Below are positions 49,101 through 60,839 of a DNA stretch of 64,000 nucleotides, piece by piece. This DNA is from Jackrogersella multiformis (lineage: Eukaryota > Ascomycota > Sordariomycetes > Xylariales > Hypoxylaceae): contig CADCXD010000001.1 in NCBI GenBank assembly GCA_902806575.1, positions 2,852,001 through 2,916,000 on the forward strand. The letters are read 5' to 3'. The translations under genes were made by a program, and so were the position numbers. A model generated the notes under the pieces. That model was not told the DNA's origin. It did no database searches and saw only the letters and a program-made list of their open reading frames with translations. How positions within the stretch are numbered: the stretch's first letter is position 1; each line of letters opens with the position of its first letter.

Positions 49101-50401
49101 GTTAAGATACTTAGGTACGTAATACGATTTCCTAGCAATACGTTACATATAAAGCAGTAACCTGAGGCCATCTAGAAATCCTTAAAATTGGCACAGATGT
49201 GGTGGTGATTATGAAATGACTGTTTCTTAAGTTATACAAACGATATCATAATTTGGTTTCACTCGGCCGAACATCTCTTAATACATCGAGAAAGGATATA
49301 TTCCTATGATATTGTATAAGCGCCGAGCACACAGTTGATAGTGATGGTTTTGGCACTAGATCGCGGCTGGAGCTTAGCTCACGCCTTACGGCGCTGACTA
49401 TTCAAGCGAATAACTTCATCTAGAATAGTTCCCGATCAGCCCCGCGCTGCACTAACCTGCTTCTGTATGTTTACTCCCAGAGTGGCTGTGATATGTTTGC
49501 CTAGAGTAGCTAAAGCTTCAGATTCATTTTCATCAATAGGGTCTAGACGGATGATATGGACATTATATCTGGGGCGTGGCTTGTATAGAACCGACGGTTT
49601 TGGTGGACAAGCAGCTTGATTCATCACATTTGGACTCCACGTGGCTCTGTATCACTGAGGTCCAGATCCGCCATCCTCGTAAATTTTTGAGCATTCTCAG
49701 CTTTGGAGCAGGGTCCTAGAGACGGTAGCCAATCTCAGTCAAGATCTGTAACGAATTCGAGGAGTTTATCCACGAGACCTCCCGCAGTTTATCTTCCACG
49801 TCCCTAAACGACATAAACAGCGAGACAAAACTAATCAGTATTCTTACTAGTTTGTTTGCCATCAGGCCATGGTGTATAGCTAGAGCGTTCGGTCCAGCTG
49901 TTCAATATCCCATCCCGACAAATCGATCATGAATGCATACTCTCATCCAATTGTAGAGATACACCAAGACCAAGACGGGCGAGATAGTAATCTGAGTCTA
50001 CGCGTCCCTAATTTAGCGGCGGCGCCATGCATACACCATAGAGCTTCATGATCTGAATACTATCATATCGCCCTTTCTATACTCAAAAGGGGTACCAAGC
50101 CAAGGGGGTGATTCAGCTGATGAGACCGACAATTTGGACATACTCATCGGGGTCGCCGAGATGATTCGAATGCACGAAGACCTGGAGCCATGAGTACTCG
50201 CGGTAGCTATCATATGAGTAGATTATCATGAAGGGTATAAAGTCAACTCTCATTCCTCTTCAGGTATCTTGTGATCCAACAACTCTCAACCATACAAGAA
50301 ATCTCCAAGATATCTAACTTGAACGCAACATTCTCCAAATTGTCTGATACCTACCACTTCACGTTTTACTCCCAGCCTATTTTTCATATTCTTTACTCAA
50401 A

Positions 50402-52894
50402 ATGACTGTTGTACCTGCCACTGAACCCGTTGAGGCCATCGCCATCAAGGCGCAAGACATCGACGCGGTAGCAGTAAGCATCAACGCCGCTCTCAACAAG
50501 ATTACGACCACCATTGCAGGTGTCTGGGACCTAGACACTGACAGGAAGATGACACTTGACACCAGAAGAGCGGTTTTCATACCGCACAAAAACCCAGGCT
50601 CTGAGTCCGTCGTGGAGGGCGACGACCGCAAGCTTGTAGACCCGGTGCACTTTGCGCCTGGTGGTAAATATAGATGTTGGTCTATCGTTGTAAGATGTAT
50701 TAAACTAGATGGCATACTGACGACAGGGAATAGCAATCCTGAAGCTCTTCATCAAGTATGAGAACCTGGGCGACAACAAATTCGCCCACGGCACCGGCTG
50801 GCTGATTCGCCCCGACGTGATGATTACCGCCGGCCACAACGTATTCACGTGGAGAGCGAACGGCGGGAAAGCTCGCGAGATAATTGCTTATGCTGGCTAC
50901 AACGGCGTTTCTAGTATCAACGACCCCTCCGTTGAAGTCCGCAAGGCAAAGCGAGTCGTCACGACCTCGCAGTGGCTGTCTAACCGCGGATCCATGGCTC
51001 ACGACTTCGCGATGGTCATGTTTGACCAGCCGTTTACAAACGTCACTCCATTCCCCTATATCGAGACCCCGGCAAAGGACAAGCTGGAGCTCGGCGTCGT
51101 CGGCTACCCGGCCGACAAGATCGACGAGCGGAACGGCGAGAGGGGAGGCAGGATGTACGAGCTGTTTGAAAACACGGAGTATAATATCATGGAGCAGAAG
51201 GATACTATGCTTCAGCACTTTATCGATTCCGAGGGAGGCAAGTAGGAACAGTCATAGACCGTATAATACTTGCTAACATGATATAGGAAACTCTGGTGGC
51301 CCAGTACTAAGGAGCTCCGATCTCTGTGCCATTGCGACACACGTCTATGGAGGGGACGCTAACACCGCATCGGTGCTCGGCCGCTACGGAAACCCAGTCC
51401 AGGACTACATTGCTGCCTTCGACTTACCCCTAGCCAACCCGGGACAGATCAACCTCGTTCCGGTTAGCAGCGATGTCATCTCACAAGCTGACGCCGCCAC
51501 CGGGCACCAGGCGAGAGAGATTGCTAAACTCGGCGACAACGTCGTGACCCCTGCAAGCGAGTCGAATGGTCACGGCTCAGGCCTCAACGGCGCCAACGGG
51601 ACGAGGGCTAGCAAAGCCGAGTTCTGGATCTTCGAGGGCGTCGATGAAATCTTCCGCCTAACAAAGGACATCGCAGAGGCCCTCGGTCCCGTCATCGCTG
51701 CCCCTATCGGTGCCGCCATCCTGCCCACCATCGTGCACGGTATCAAGCTCGCCCAGCCCGAAGGCCACTTCGACAGTACGTACCTCACATTCCTTTATTA
51801 CTCCCGCAAACACATAATCCCTTCCTCATCACTTCTCACCTATCTAGGTGCCCAACCACTAACCTTGACTCCTCATCCCAGTGGACGCCTCCCTCCGGCG
51901 CTCCCTCCTCGCCAACAGCACGCTCCTAGTCGCCCAGCAGCGCAGCGCCGCCGACGGCAAGGAAGAAGGCTTCTTCGACGGCATCGGCGACCTCATCAAC
52001 ACCCAGCTGAAGCGCAACCCCATCGTCGCGGTCGGCACCCCCGTCATCAGGCTGCCCTTCGGGGACGTCATGCGCGCCATCGGCGTGGCCGCCGCCGCCG
52101 CCGAGAAGCTCGTCGACGACGTCGCGGGCGAGCTGACGCGGGGCCTGCTCACGCGTGCGGGGATACCTCTGATCGTCAGCTTGGGCGGCGCCAGGCAGGA
52201 GAGCGCCATCTCGGACGTCGACTCCGCCGCGAGCGCGACCGACGTCGCTTTCATGCGGCAAATCGCGCTGGCCGCCGCGGGTGGCAGCGGCGCCAGCATG
52301 GAGGAGGGCATGTTCGACGACATCGGGGGGTTCTTCAAGAGCGCGGCGGACAAGGTGGGCGACGTGGTGTCGGACGGGGCCAAGCTCGTAGGCAAGGCCG
52401 CGCTCGACGGCGTCGGCATCGTCGCGGACGCCGCCAAAGACGCCGCCGACACCGCGAGCAAGGTGCCCGTGGTCGGCGACGTGTTCGGCAGCGCGGTGCG
52501 CTCCGGCCCGGCCTTCCAGATGCTGCAGCTGCTCGGCAAGGCGGCCAAGGAGGCCAAGATCGAGAGCGCGTTCGATACCAGCGAGCCCGAGGGCCTGTTC
52601 GACGACCTGGCCCGCGAGATCGGCAAGGCGGCGCAGGCCCTGGTCCTGCACCAGGTGCTCGCGGACCGGTTCCTGTCGGCGCAGATGGCGCGGCCGACGG
52701 CCGAGCTCAGGGAGGAAGGGTTCTTCGACGACGTCGGCGACTTCTTCCGCAACGGCAAGAACCTCCAGATCATCGGCGCCAGCCTCTCCACCGCCGGCAC
52801 CGTCGCCCCCGTCATCCCCGTCGTGGGCCCGGTGCTGGGACTCGGGCTTTTGGGGGTTGGGGGCGTGACGACTGTGGTTGGTATGGCTATCTGA
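50402..52894 (+). CDS. Trypsin/V8-like serine protease with repeated amphipathic C-terminal domain
   Basis: Exons 50402-50675, 50734-51237, 51287-51775 and 51882-52894 give 759 residues. The protease domain (about 60-330) has an intact triad: His126 in ITAGHN, Asp182 in AHDFAMV and Ser262 in GNSGGPV, with GTGWLIRPD before it, as in V8/glutamyl-endopeptidase-like S1 proteins. Intron 2 (51238-51286) is GC-AG (donor GCAAGT, branch TGCTAAC) and interrupts the codon for Gly260 before Asn-Ser-Gly-Gly. Intron 1 (50676-50733, donor GTTGGT) is less certain; it gives KYRSILKLF. There is no signal peptide. The C-terminal half contains four copies of E-G-[FLM]-F-D-[DG]-[ILV] (about 451, 564, 659 and 701), hydrophobic Gly/Ala-rich helices, and a Gly/Val-rich tail (730-759). 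Function unknown; a self-processed or membrane-active effector is inferred, not shown. Exon 4 is strongly GC-rich. Confidence 0.85.
51238..51286 (+). other. GC-AG intron in the protease gene
   Basis: Donor GCAAGT instead of GT, branch TGCTAAC and acceptor ATATAG; 49 nt. Reading through gives a stop (GGCAAGTAG). Using the neighbouring GT at 51242 puts the catalytic serine motif out of frame; only the GC donor yields GGNSGGPV. Confidence 0.8.
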
Positions 52895-53711
52895 GCGACT
52901 TGGTAGCGGGTTTGGGGAATGGTTGATATACGATGAGATAGACAAGGACGCGGTTGAGGAGCAGGCAAGCCTTGAAATGATAATTTTAAGATGTATGATG
53001 GAGAGTGGTACTAAATGTGAATTTAACCCTTGTCATTCGTTGCACACTCTATAAAATTTTATTGGTCATACCAGAAGTAAATCGAGGCAACATCTCGTTG
53101 GCATCGTACTTATGTGAAATTAACATATGCCGCCTGCTTAGTAGCTCCGATTTCATAGAGACCGTCCCTAATTAGTGACTACTTAGAAAGTGTATCATAA
53201 GTCACCTGGATGTTAGAGACTCGTTGTAGGGGATGATTGCTTTCTTATAGTTATCGTCTATGGTATTTTGATAGAGTATTATTGCGAAAAAGGGAGCGCT
53301 CTCCGTATGCAATTCATGTTTATTAGTACAGAGGTAGGTATAGATTACAGCTGATATAGGGTGTTTATTTTATATGAAAATAGCAGCGTAGTCTATCTGC
53401 TTTATCTTTTATATTGCTTTCTATATGTATGACTTTTCTTGCTATATTCATTTTTCTATTTTAATTATATTAAGACACACTAAGGGGCAGAACGTCCATT
53501 ATTGTTTTGAAGCTCATCAAAAGTTACAGTTTCAAGCAGTCAACTTCGATATTGCCTATAAGATTCGCTAGATAGATAGTACCCGACATTACTCTATAGC
53601 AGACCCGCATCATGTCTTGTAGAGCACCGCTACGCCTGTCTATGTCTACTCTAACACAATCAAGGTATATACCTAGACATGTATTTGTATGCTCCCCCTC
53701 TCGAGCCCATC
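52895..53711. other. Convergent AT-rich spacer
   Basis: Between the protease and the DUF7053-like gene. Very AT-rich with poly-T tracts. No gene was seen. Confidence 0.5.
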
Positions 53712-54308
53712 TTAAGCCTCCCCCGCCTTACCCTTCGCATCCCCAACCAGCTTATTAACAATCTTAGCATGTATACCCTTCCAATTATTATCGACCTGGC
53801 CCCTCACGATGCCCAGCAGCAGCTTCGAGCAGCTGATCTCCACATCCTCCACCAACTCCAGCCCGCCGTCTCCCTCGCGGATCGTCCACCTCGTCTCCAT
53901 GACCACCGCCATCGGGCTCTGGATCCGAACCCATAAGCCCTCCTTTAGATTTACAAACTCCTCTTTGCTCACCACGCTCGAGCTCCAGACCGGATTTGGC
54001 AAGTGGTCGACGACCTCGTACGACTTGACAGCCGGCTCGTCCAGCGGCTCTATGCCATCAGGTAATTGGTAGGCTTCCTTAGCGTCAGCGTCGAGTGGGA
54101 GATCCTTGTGCGAAACGTAGTGCGGGTCGCATTTTAAGAAGAACTCGTGGTTGTGAAGAAGCGCGACGGCCGCCTCTTTCGTGATGTTGCTTCCGGAGCT
54201 GGGCGGTATCGGGGTTGTATTGGTCAACTTGCTGGTCCCTGTGAAGACTAGTTCCCCGGGACTGGGTATTAGCAATTCATTTTCCATAAATACTTGTGTG
54301 TAGCTCAT
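53712..54308 (-). CDS. DUF7053-like fungal protein
   Basis: Single-exon gene of 198 residues from the ATG at 54308 (MSYTQVF). Resembles the fungus-specific DUF7053 proteins of unknown function: an N-terminal strand and Pro/Ser linker, then ALLHNHEFFLKCDPH (about 67-81), the YEVVDHLPN and WSSSVVSKEEFVNLKEGLWVRIQSPM motifs, METRWTIRE, GGLELVEDVEISCSKLLLGIVRGQ, and a final helix. The fold is probably a START/SRPBCC-like lipid pocket, which is inferred from the alternation of strands and the helix, not demonstrated. An upstream in-frame ATG (54419) would add 37 residues. The stretch before 54308 has a TATA-like element and poor coding character, so the later start is favoured. Confidence 0.7.
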   Translation of the reverse strand: MSYTQVFMENELLIPSPGELVFTGTSKLTNTTPIPPSSGSNITKEAAVALLHNHEFFLKCDPHYVSHKDLPLDADAKEAYQLPDGIEPLDEPAVKSYEVVDHLPNPVWSSSVVSKEEFVNLKEGLWVRIQSPMAVVMETRWTIREGDGGLELVEDVEISCSKLLLGIVRGQVDNNWKGIHAKIVNKLVGDAKGKAGEA

Positions 54309-55134
54309 GGTTTGCGTATGACCACGATAGTATATACTATGAGAAAATATATACGGCGCGGCAGAGAAGGGGGGTAGAGGGGTAGACGATGTGTTCACGG
54401 TTTGGAACTTACACGACATTTCTTTCCTAATTCTACTCTGTTCCGTCTGCTCTATTCTAGAAATTGAAGCTATGCCCGCAACTCAAAATGTATATGTATA
54501 GGTAAAATGTGAAATCCAGAGTGCTAGCCTCAAGTGAGTGTCTTCCAATTGCCCAATAGAAGATTCCCCTGACATCATAAGACTAGTAGTAGAGGGGGTT
54601 ATGTAGGCATCTTCTACTCCCGAGGTCGCATTATTGTACCTGGATTAGGCATAACCTCACCTGACTACAGGGTCTCTACAGCACGGTCCGTTGCCGCGAA
54701 ACTGTCCTAGGCAAGCCACGGAATACTCAAAACTCGGTAACGTCTCACACCGAAAATAGGCGGGATCCACGGATGGACCCCTTGATGACAACGTGAGAAT
54801 TCACTGTTTATTTATGTATTAGCCGTCTCATTTGTCATTCCTGTTTTTGATAGCCAGAAGAGCTTCGGCATAGCTACCAGGTATGTATCCACAATGACAG
54901 CGCGCGCCAGTATTGTACAGCTAATGGGGAGAACAAGCGTCGATAAACATCATTGCTAATAATTTCATCGCAGCCCTATGGCAGGCTGCTTGGGGGCTGC
55001 TCTCTCTCCGATTGCCTAGCCTATGCCTGTTTCCTAAGGGTATCTCAAGTATGGCCAACATCCCCGACTCACACATCGCATTCTTTCTAGAACTTGTTGC
55101 ATCGTATACCTGCTCCCTGCGCCGCAACTTATTC
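54309..55134. other. Spacer between the DUF7053-like gene and MED14
   Basis: About 0.8 kb, AT-rich; upstream of the DUF7053-like gene and downstream of MED14. A minus-strand frame at 54921-55142 is unsupported. Confidence 0.5.
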
Positions 55135-58100
55135 CTAGTCATCCAATACCACGATTTGTCCCGACTGTGGTCGAGCCCTGCCCGCTGCCATCGCCTTATG
55201 ATACACAGCCTGCGCCTGGCTCTTAACCTGCCCTTGCCCCTTGGGCTGATTCTGCTTCACGACTACTGGGGACTGCATCGCGAGCCGCCTTACCGCCTCG
55301 TCGACGGCCCTAATCAGGTCTCCCACACGATCCATCTTACTAGCGGCAGAATCGACTAGAGACCGCCACACCCTTCCTTCGGCATTGTAAACCCTTTCAA
55401 GCGCCTGCTTGAACTCGTCGTCCGGCTTCTCTGCCGGGCCGGACTCCACGCGGGTCAGTTCCCATTCGACAGACTCGCGACGGTTATGGAGTCGAAGCTG
55501 CAAATGCAAACGCCGCTGGACGTGGGGGTTTCTGTTTGACCCCGGGAGGCAGTAGTGGATACTGAACCAATCTAAATGTGCTGCAATGATGTCGACGCGG
55601 CCCAGATTGTTCATTGTGAGATCTCCCCAAGCATCTTCGACCGAATCTAGAGCACGGTGGATTGGTAGAGTGCTCGACAGGTAGAACGGCAACTTCTCGC
55701 AGCGAAGATCTGAGTTGATAAGGTACCGGAGGTGATCCAAGGCGCGCAGCTGTGGATTGCTTCGCTCGAACTTCAGTTCGATCCTATCTCGGCCTAGTTC
55801 TAGCGTTGCCTTGCAGCGGTCGCCATGCAGTTGAGTTTTTGCGCCGCCCTCTAACTTTTGTCGGTCGGTATATGTGACCACAACCTTGTTAAGTGTGATC
55901 TCTTCACATCTGACATCCCTATCACTTCGGCGTATTGCGTCTATGCAGTCGGCTAGTTTGTCAATAGCTTGTAGTCGATGAGCAAGCGTGTCCAGAATAG
56001 TGCTCCCAACGCTCACTTCTAAGCGAAGCGCAAATACTCCGAGGCCTTTACTAAACGCCACATCACGCTCGACATGACCCTTAAGGAGTCCAAACCTGTG
56101 AGGGTCAGAAACCTTGAGCCGGGCATCCAAAAATGCATGTAACGGCTCCTTCTCCAATTCCGCAATTTCCCCGGCCCCATTGGCGGTCGGCTTATCACGG
56201 TTCGATATCGGCGGTCGCGTAGACGGAGTGCGGGTACCCCTGAACATAATCTCCACGAAATCATGTGCCCAGTGTGCGATTCGCTTCCCTGGCTCATCCG
56301 ATTGTGGCTGTCTCAATATGTCTGAGAGTCTAACGAAGATGGAGGGCACCTTCATGTTTGCGGGAAGAGAGTAGTTGATACCGTCGTGCGGGAGGTGCTT
56401 TATTTGTCGCCTGTGTAAAACTCGCAGATCTGTGAGGTGGGAGATAATCGCTGCCGTGAAAATGGTTAGGTTAGAGAAGAACTTGTCTTCAAGATTTGGC
56501 GCATAAGAGCTGAGCGGTAGTTTGGCGTGCGACGAGATGCGCGCGTCCCCATTAGGTTGACTATTGTTGCTGCAACATCCTTGTTAGTCATAGATCAGAA
56601 GACGAACAAGTCCGAAACTTACACTTCCACCAAAAACCACTTGTCACCGCTCAAGCTCAAGTTTACCATCAAATACCATTGGTCCGTCCAACCACGTCGC
56701 TTGAGCCACATGAGTTGGCCCATTTCGCGCAGAGTCAGGGCCTCCTTAACAACGTCCATTTTCACGGGCCCCTTGCAAACGACCCAGCCCGTGCTCCTCC
56801 CACGTCGCATAATTTCTTCCACGACGTAGTGGCACCTTACACTCTCTAGGCTCATAAGACCATCCTGAATAGGATCTTTTGAGTGCCGGTTTAGCCTCTG
56901 TTCTCCCTTCCAAGTCATAGTTGACTGCGGCTTCATCGAGAACATGCCAGTAGTGGAGCTGATACCGAGGGTCAGGTAATGATTATGATTTAATTGCATC
57001 CTAAGCAATGACTGCGTCGGATCGTCCTTCTGGATGTCTAGGGCGAGGCCCGCTTCCCGCTTCGTAAATCGTCCGTTTGGCCTTAACTTCGCGTGGATCG
57101 ATCTGAGAATGTACTCGACGTGTCTACCAATAACACGGTTCAGGAGATCCTCTGCCGAGATATCCATATCGTTGAATGGAATTTCCACATCCTTGACTTC
57201 CCGATTGTCTCTGAACCAACGCAAGGTGAGATGGCTCGACGACTCTTTACCGCCGGGAGTGGCTGTTTCCCTGCCGCTGTGGACGCCCAAGATAACCCAA
57301 CTCTTCGGGCCTTCTGGCTGGTAACGGCCGATCCAATACTGAATGGACATAGCCCGATTGAGTCGCTCTACCTTGAGCGTGTCCACCCAACGGCCCCGGC
57401 TCAGTTCGAAAGCCTGGCGCACGTACTCAGTGATCTTCTGGGTTAACACCAGCTCGTGTAAGAATTTGTAACATCCATACAGACCATCCTTCTCTAGCAC
57501 TTCATTGACTTTGCCCTCCAAATGCATCCTCAGCGCGTCCGACAGTTCAGCGGGCGCGGGTGTGAAATCGAATCGGAAGTCAATGAACCAGAATTGCTTG
57601 GTGAAGTCCTCGTCGGCTATCGTAAGGTCGACCTCGAACTCGCCAGCAACTTTGAAGGTGACACGACCAGAATCGATAGTGTAGTTCTGAAAGTGATGTG
57701 GGATGTTATCGTATTCCTCTAAGTTGAGACGAATCGAAAGCAACGTATTTATGTTTTCAACCCACTGTAGCTTCTCTTTGGGGGTCAAAGGGGGTAAATC
57801 GATGTAGTTGAAATCCGGCATCCAAGGGGCGGTGCCGGTCGAAAGTACATGAAGAGCAGTTCGTAGGTCAGGATTCGGGAGTCGTGCTTGAGCTAGAGAG
57901 ATCCGAGTAGCTGCTAGGAGATCCGTGACGTTGTAGTATCTCTGCTGCTGGGTGCGGAAAAGATCCATCAGGTCGATCAGCTTGCTGACAGATTCAGCAT
58001 TCCTGCTCCATCTCGCAATCACTGTCGCCTTTACCCATTCTGCGTGCCTATCCTGGATAAAGTTCAACAATCTTGCCTTCTTACCGAGATTTTCAGGCGA

Positions 58101-58550
58101 ACTATCATCCACGGCGGAGCCAACATGTGCTGAATTACCATTAACAGCAGGAGCCGGTGCAGGCATCTTAGCTAAGGCCACGATCTCGTCTAATAGCTGG
58201 TTGTGTGTTTTCTGCGCGAGGCGCGCGAGCAGTGTTCCCAAGGGGATGAACCCTTGTGTGATATGTCGTATCTCATCAGGAAGGTCGTTCATACGCGATG
58301 CATTGTGATCTGATCGCTGCAGCTGCGCTGAGTTCGCGCCGTCGCCGGGTTCGTCTCCGTTCGCCATATTGTTCGTTCCGTTATTATTCCCAGTTCTAGC
58401 CCCAGCTCCAGCGGGAGTACCGTTTGGGTGAGATGCGATACCACCATTGCCGTTGACAAACTGGCCATGATCTCTGTCATAATCTCTGTCATGATTTGTG
58501 GGGAGCGATGCCCGAACGCCGTTCTCCATCATGACGACACCAGGCATCAT
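55135..58550 (-). CDS. MED14: Mediator of RNA polymerase II transcription subunit 14
   Basis: Backbone subunit that links the middle and tail modules of Mediator and relays activator signals to RNA polymerase II in the nucleus. Exons 58550-56623 and 56569-55135 (53-nt intron, GTAAGT, branch GACTAAC) give 1120 residues. Disordered Gly/Asn-rich N-terminus (1-85), then the conserved Med14 region from LPDEIRHITQGFIPLGTLLARLAQKTHNQLLDEI (about 90-123), ARLLNFIQDRHAEWVKATVIARWSRN and DLLAATRISLAQARLPNPDLRTALHVLSTG, followed by the long all-beta/alpha middle (WIGRYQPEGPKSWVILGVHSGRE). The second exon carries the C-terminal half, ending PQSGQIVVLDD. Unspliced reading ends at a stop after FLVEV, so the intron is needed. 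Length and motif order are normal. Confidence 0.92.
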
Positions 58551-59152
58551 ATGCCTCGAACCCCCTTCCGCCGGCGCGGCGCGAAATTTGAGTTGGGCTC
58601 ACCAGAACCTCTGTCGTCTCAGTCGAAGGGCAAAAGAGAGATAGCGGTGCGGTGATGCTCTGAGGCATATGTATGGGAAGTAGTCGGTGAGGGAAGGATG
58701 GAATTATTTCGATGCGGTTTGGCTTCACTAGTGGCTTCGTCTTGTTCGTATGGTGATCATTGTTTTAGTTAGTTCTGGGGTCGAGGACTACGAGAAACTA
58801 TTGAATAATGCCTCTAATTTTTTCTGTCAGTCAATGAATGGTATTCGATAGTAACGAGGCAAATATATGCGCGCAAAGTGATGGTGGGTGTTGTGTGTTG
58901 TGTGTGCAAGAATAAAGGGAAGGACAATACGCGATGCTTGGGAACTTGGGAAAAAAAAGTAAGGTACAAAAAGTCAGGTACAAAGAATGGCGAGAGGTGG
59001 AATGAGTTCATGCGTAAAGAAACTTAACCTTTCGTCGAGGCGAGGCAAAGCAAAGGCGGGTACGAATGACGGGCAGAACAACGGCGGTTCCTTCTTGCCT
59101 GAATGTGTTCTTGGCGTGACCTGGACGACCTGTAGGTAACACTACGCTATAT

Positions 59153-59211
59153 TTACCTACCTAGGTAGTGTAGGTACCTAAGGTAGGTACCTACTTACCT
59201 ACTGCTAGGTA
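59153..59211. repeat. Dense CCTAGGTA/GGTACC motif cluster
   Basis: A run of overlapping TACCTACCTAGGTAGTGTAGG and CTAAGGTAGGTACC elements, the densest copy in the window. The CCTAGG, GGTACC and TAGGTA steps alternate. Confidence 0.65.
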
Positions 59212-60320
59212 GTCACTATTAGTGTGGCACCAGGGCTCTCTTTCTTCTTGCTTCGGACCACTTAACTTCCAAAATTCCAACTTGGAATTGATCGAAACTA
59301 GCCACATTTAGTAAGGTAGTTCTTTTGCACAGCAGCCACAATCTAACCTATGGTCTTGATAGGTACCTAGGTACACCATAGATAAGATCCATCCTGTACG
59401 GATTAAAGTTTGTAGGTACAACCTTCTAGGTACCTAGACCTACCACCTACCTATAAATACCTACCATCCATACCACTTCAAATCTTCCTCTGCAAATATT
59501 TCGTGTTTTCATAGGGGACCTCCGGTTCTCTATTATTTGTTAGTCTTCCCCGTAAGACGAACACGTAGGGTAGTGACTCACTTAAGCAGCCACCCATAAT
59601 ACACATAGCGATTTTGGCCAAGTCAAACTATCGAATTCATCTCCATTCATGTTATGTCTTACATCTGGTAATACCACCTACCTAGGTACCTATGAAATTC
59701 TACTATTCACTTGCGTACTTGCTTTTCTTCTTAACCTTGCTGTTTAAGTTATACCTTAGGTGCCTATGATATGATAACCCGTCCTATCTACCGTTGTGTT
59801 TCGCGGGATTATGGTCACAGCAGTCTGGCCGACCAACGAGGATGGCTCTCGGGCGGCCTATAGGATTCCTCCCGTGGCCAGAAGTCACTATTGAAGATTA
59901 AAATCTCATTATATTACCACCTACCTTGCTCGTTGCTAGACGAGAGGTCAGCGAAAATTGTAGATGGACCTTACTACGGCCTCCTACAGATGTTATATGC
60001 ATCTCTTTTCAACATCGCTTATTCTTTCTATACACGTTGTTGCTTACATAGCCTTGTTCCAACACAACTTAATCATGTCTATCGATATAGTCAATGAGAC
60101 AAAGGGAGAGGATCAACTAATGCGAATCATATATAATACTTGTCCTATATGATACCTGAAGACTGCAGCAACCGCTTTCTAACATACATAATAGGTAACT
60201 ATTGTGGTACAATCCGAATACGGGGATACATCAAGATTGGGTGGTATCATACCTAGTAGAGTCGAGATATGTCTGCCTACTTATAAAAGGAGGTGGTTAA
60301 CAGAGAATGGTTGTGCTCCC

Positions 60321-60370
60321 TACGTACCTAGGTGCCTACCTAAGTACCTACCTAGGTACGTAAGTAGGTT
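60321..60370. repeat. CCTAGGTA/CCTAAGTA motif cluster
   Basis: Three or more family members in tandem, with variants TACGTACCTAGGTGCC and CTACCTAGGTACGTAAG. Confidence 0.65.
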
Positions 60371-60839
60371 TTTATCATTGGGAATACATTGTGGAACAAG
60401 ATTCAAAATGAACATGACTATCAAATACCAACAGTCAACCCATCACAGATATTAATTTACGTCTTAAGAACATCTTTATTTTCAAACTTCAATTATATCT
60501 AGGTAATTATCGTAGTAAAGTGGTGTCACTTTCCTTACCTACCTATATAGAAGTGTTCGGGAGCACCTGCGATCACGGTGTCTTCCGGGTGGGGCCGGAC
60601 GCGGCATACAGGTAAGTACCTAGGTACCTAGATAGTGATGTGACGTCGAACCTCGGAAGGTAATGACATAGAGGGGTGGAGGTTACCTACCTAGTTAAGC
60701 ACCTAGTAAACTATATTTTACCTAGCTAAGTTCAATAACTCGACAATACCTAAGTCATTACTTTTATAAATATTACCAACCTACTTATAGGTCTCGGTAA
60801 TATTAACTCAATATCGCATCGAATAATCCAACGAGTACC

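Larger units (their letters stand above)
43474..50401. other. Gene-poor region of about 6.9 kb
   Basis: No confident gene. AT-rich with frequent stops and many CCTAGGTA motifs (about 44858, 45330-45390, 45536, 47573). A 189-codon plus-strand frame (47975-48544), a 163-codon minus frame (44870-45361), a 63-codon minus frame (49436-49627) and a 46-codon plus frame starting about 49741 were examined. None shows a family signature, splice support or consistent codon use. The region may hold decayed genes or mobile-element remains, which would need homology searches. Confidence 0.45.
58551..60839. other. Divergent intergenic region between MED14 and the aldo-keto reductase
   Basis: A 2.3-kb spacer dense in palindromic CCTAGGTA elements (59153-59211, 59355-59370, 59425-59470, 59680, 60321-60370, 60615-60640). 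Short frames only; no gene was supported. Confidence 0.5.

Noticed and set aside
49436..49627. 63-codon minus-strand frame
   Set aside because: Protein-like in parts (HIIRLDPIDENESEALATLG), but too short and without a family; may be a decayed fragment.
50690..50726. Alternative 37-nt intron in the protease gene
   Set aside because: In frame with a good donor, but unusually short; the 58-nt intron at 50676-50733 gives a more family-like KYRSILKLF junction. RNA data would decide.
51926..52945. 339- and 369-codon antisense frames
   Set aside because: They overlap the GC-rich last exon of the protease and have the biased composition of a complementary frame.
54309..54419. 37-residue N-terminal extension of the DUF7053-like protein
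   Set aside because: Covers a TATA-like element and a poly-pyrimidine stretch; the later ATG fits the family better. A GTAAGT after the first ATG was tested, but it leads out of frame.
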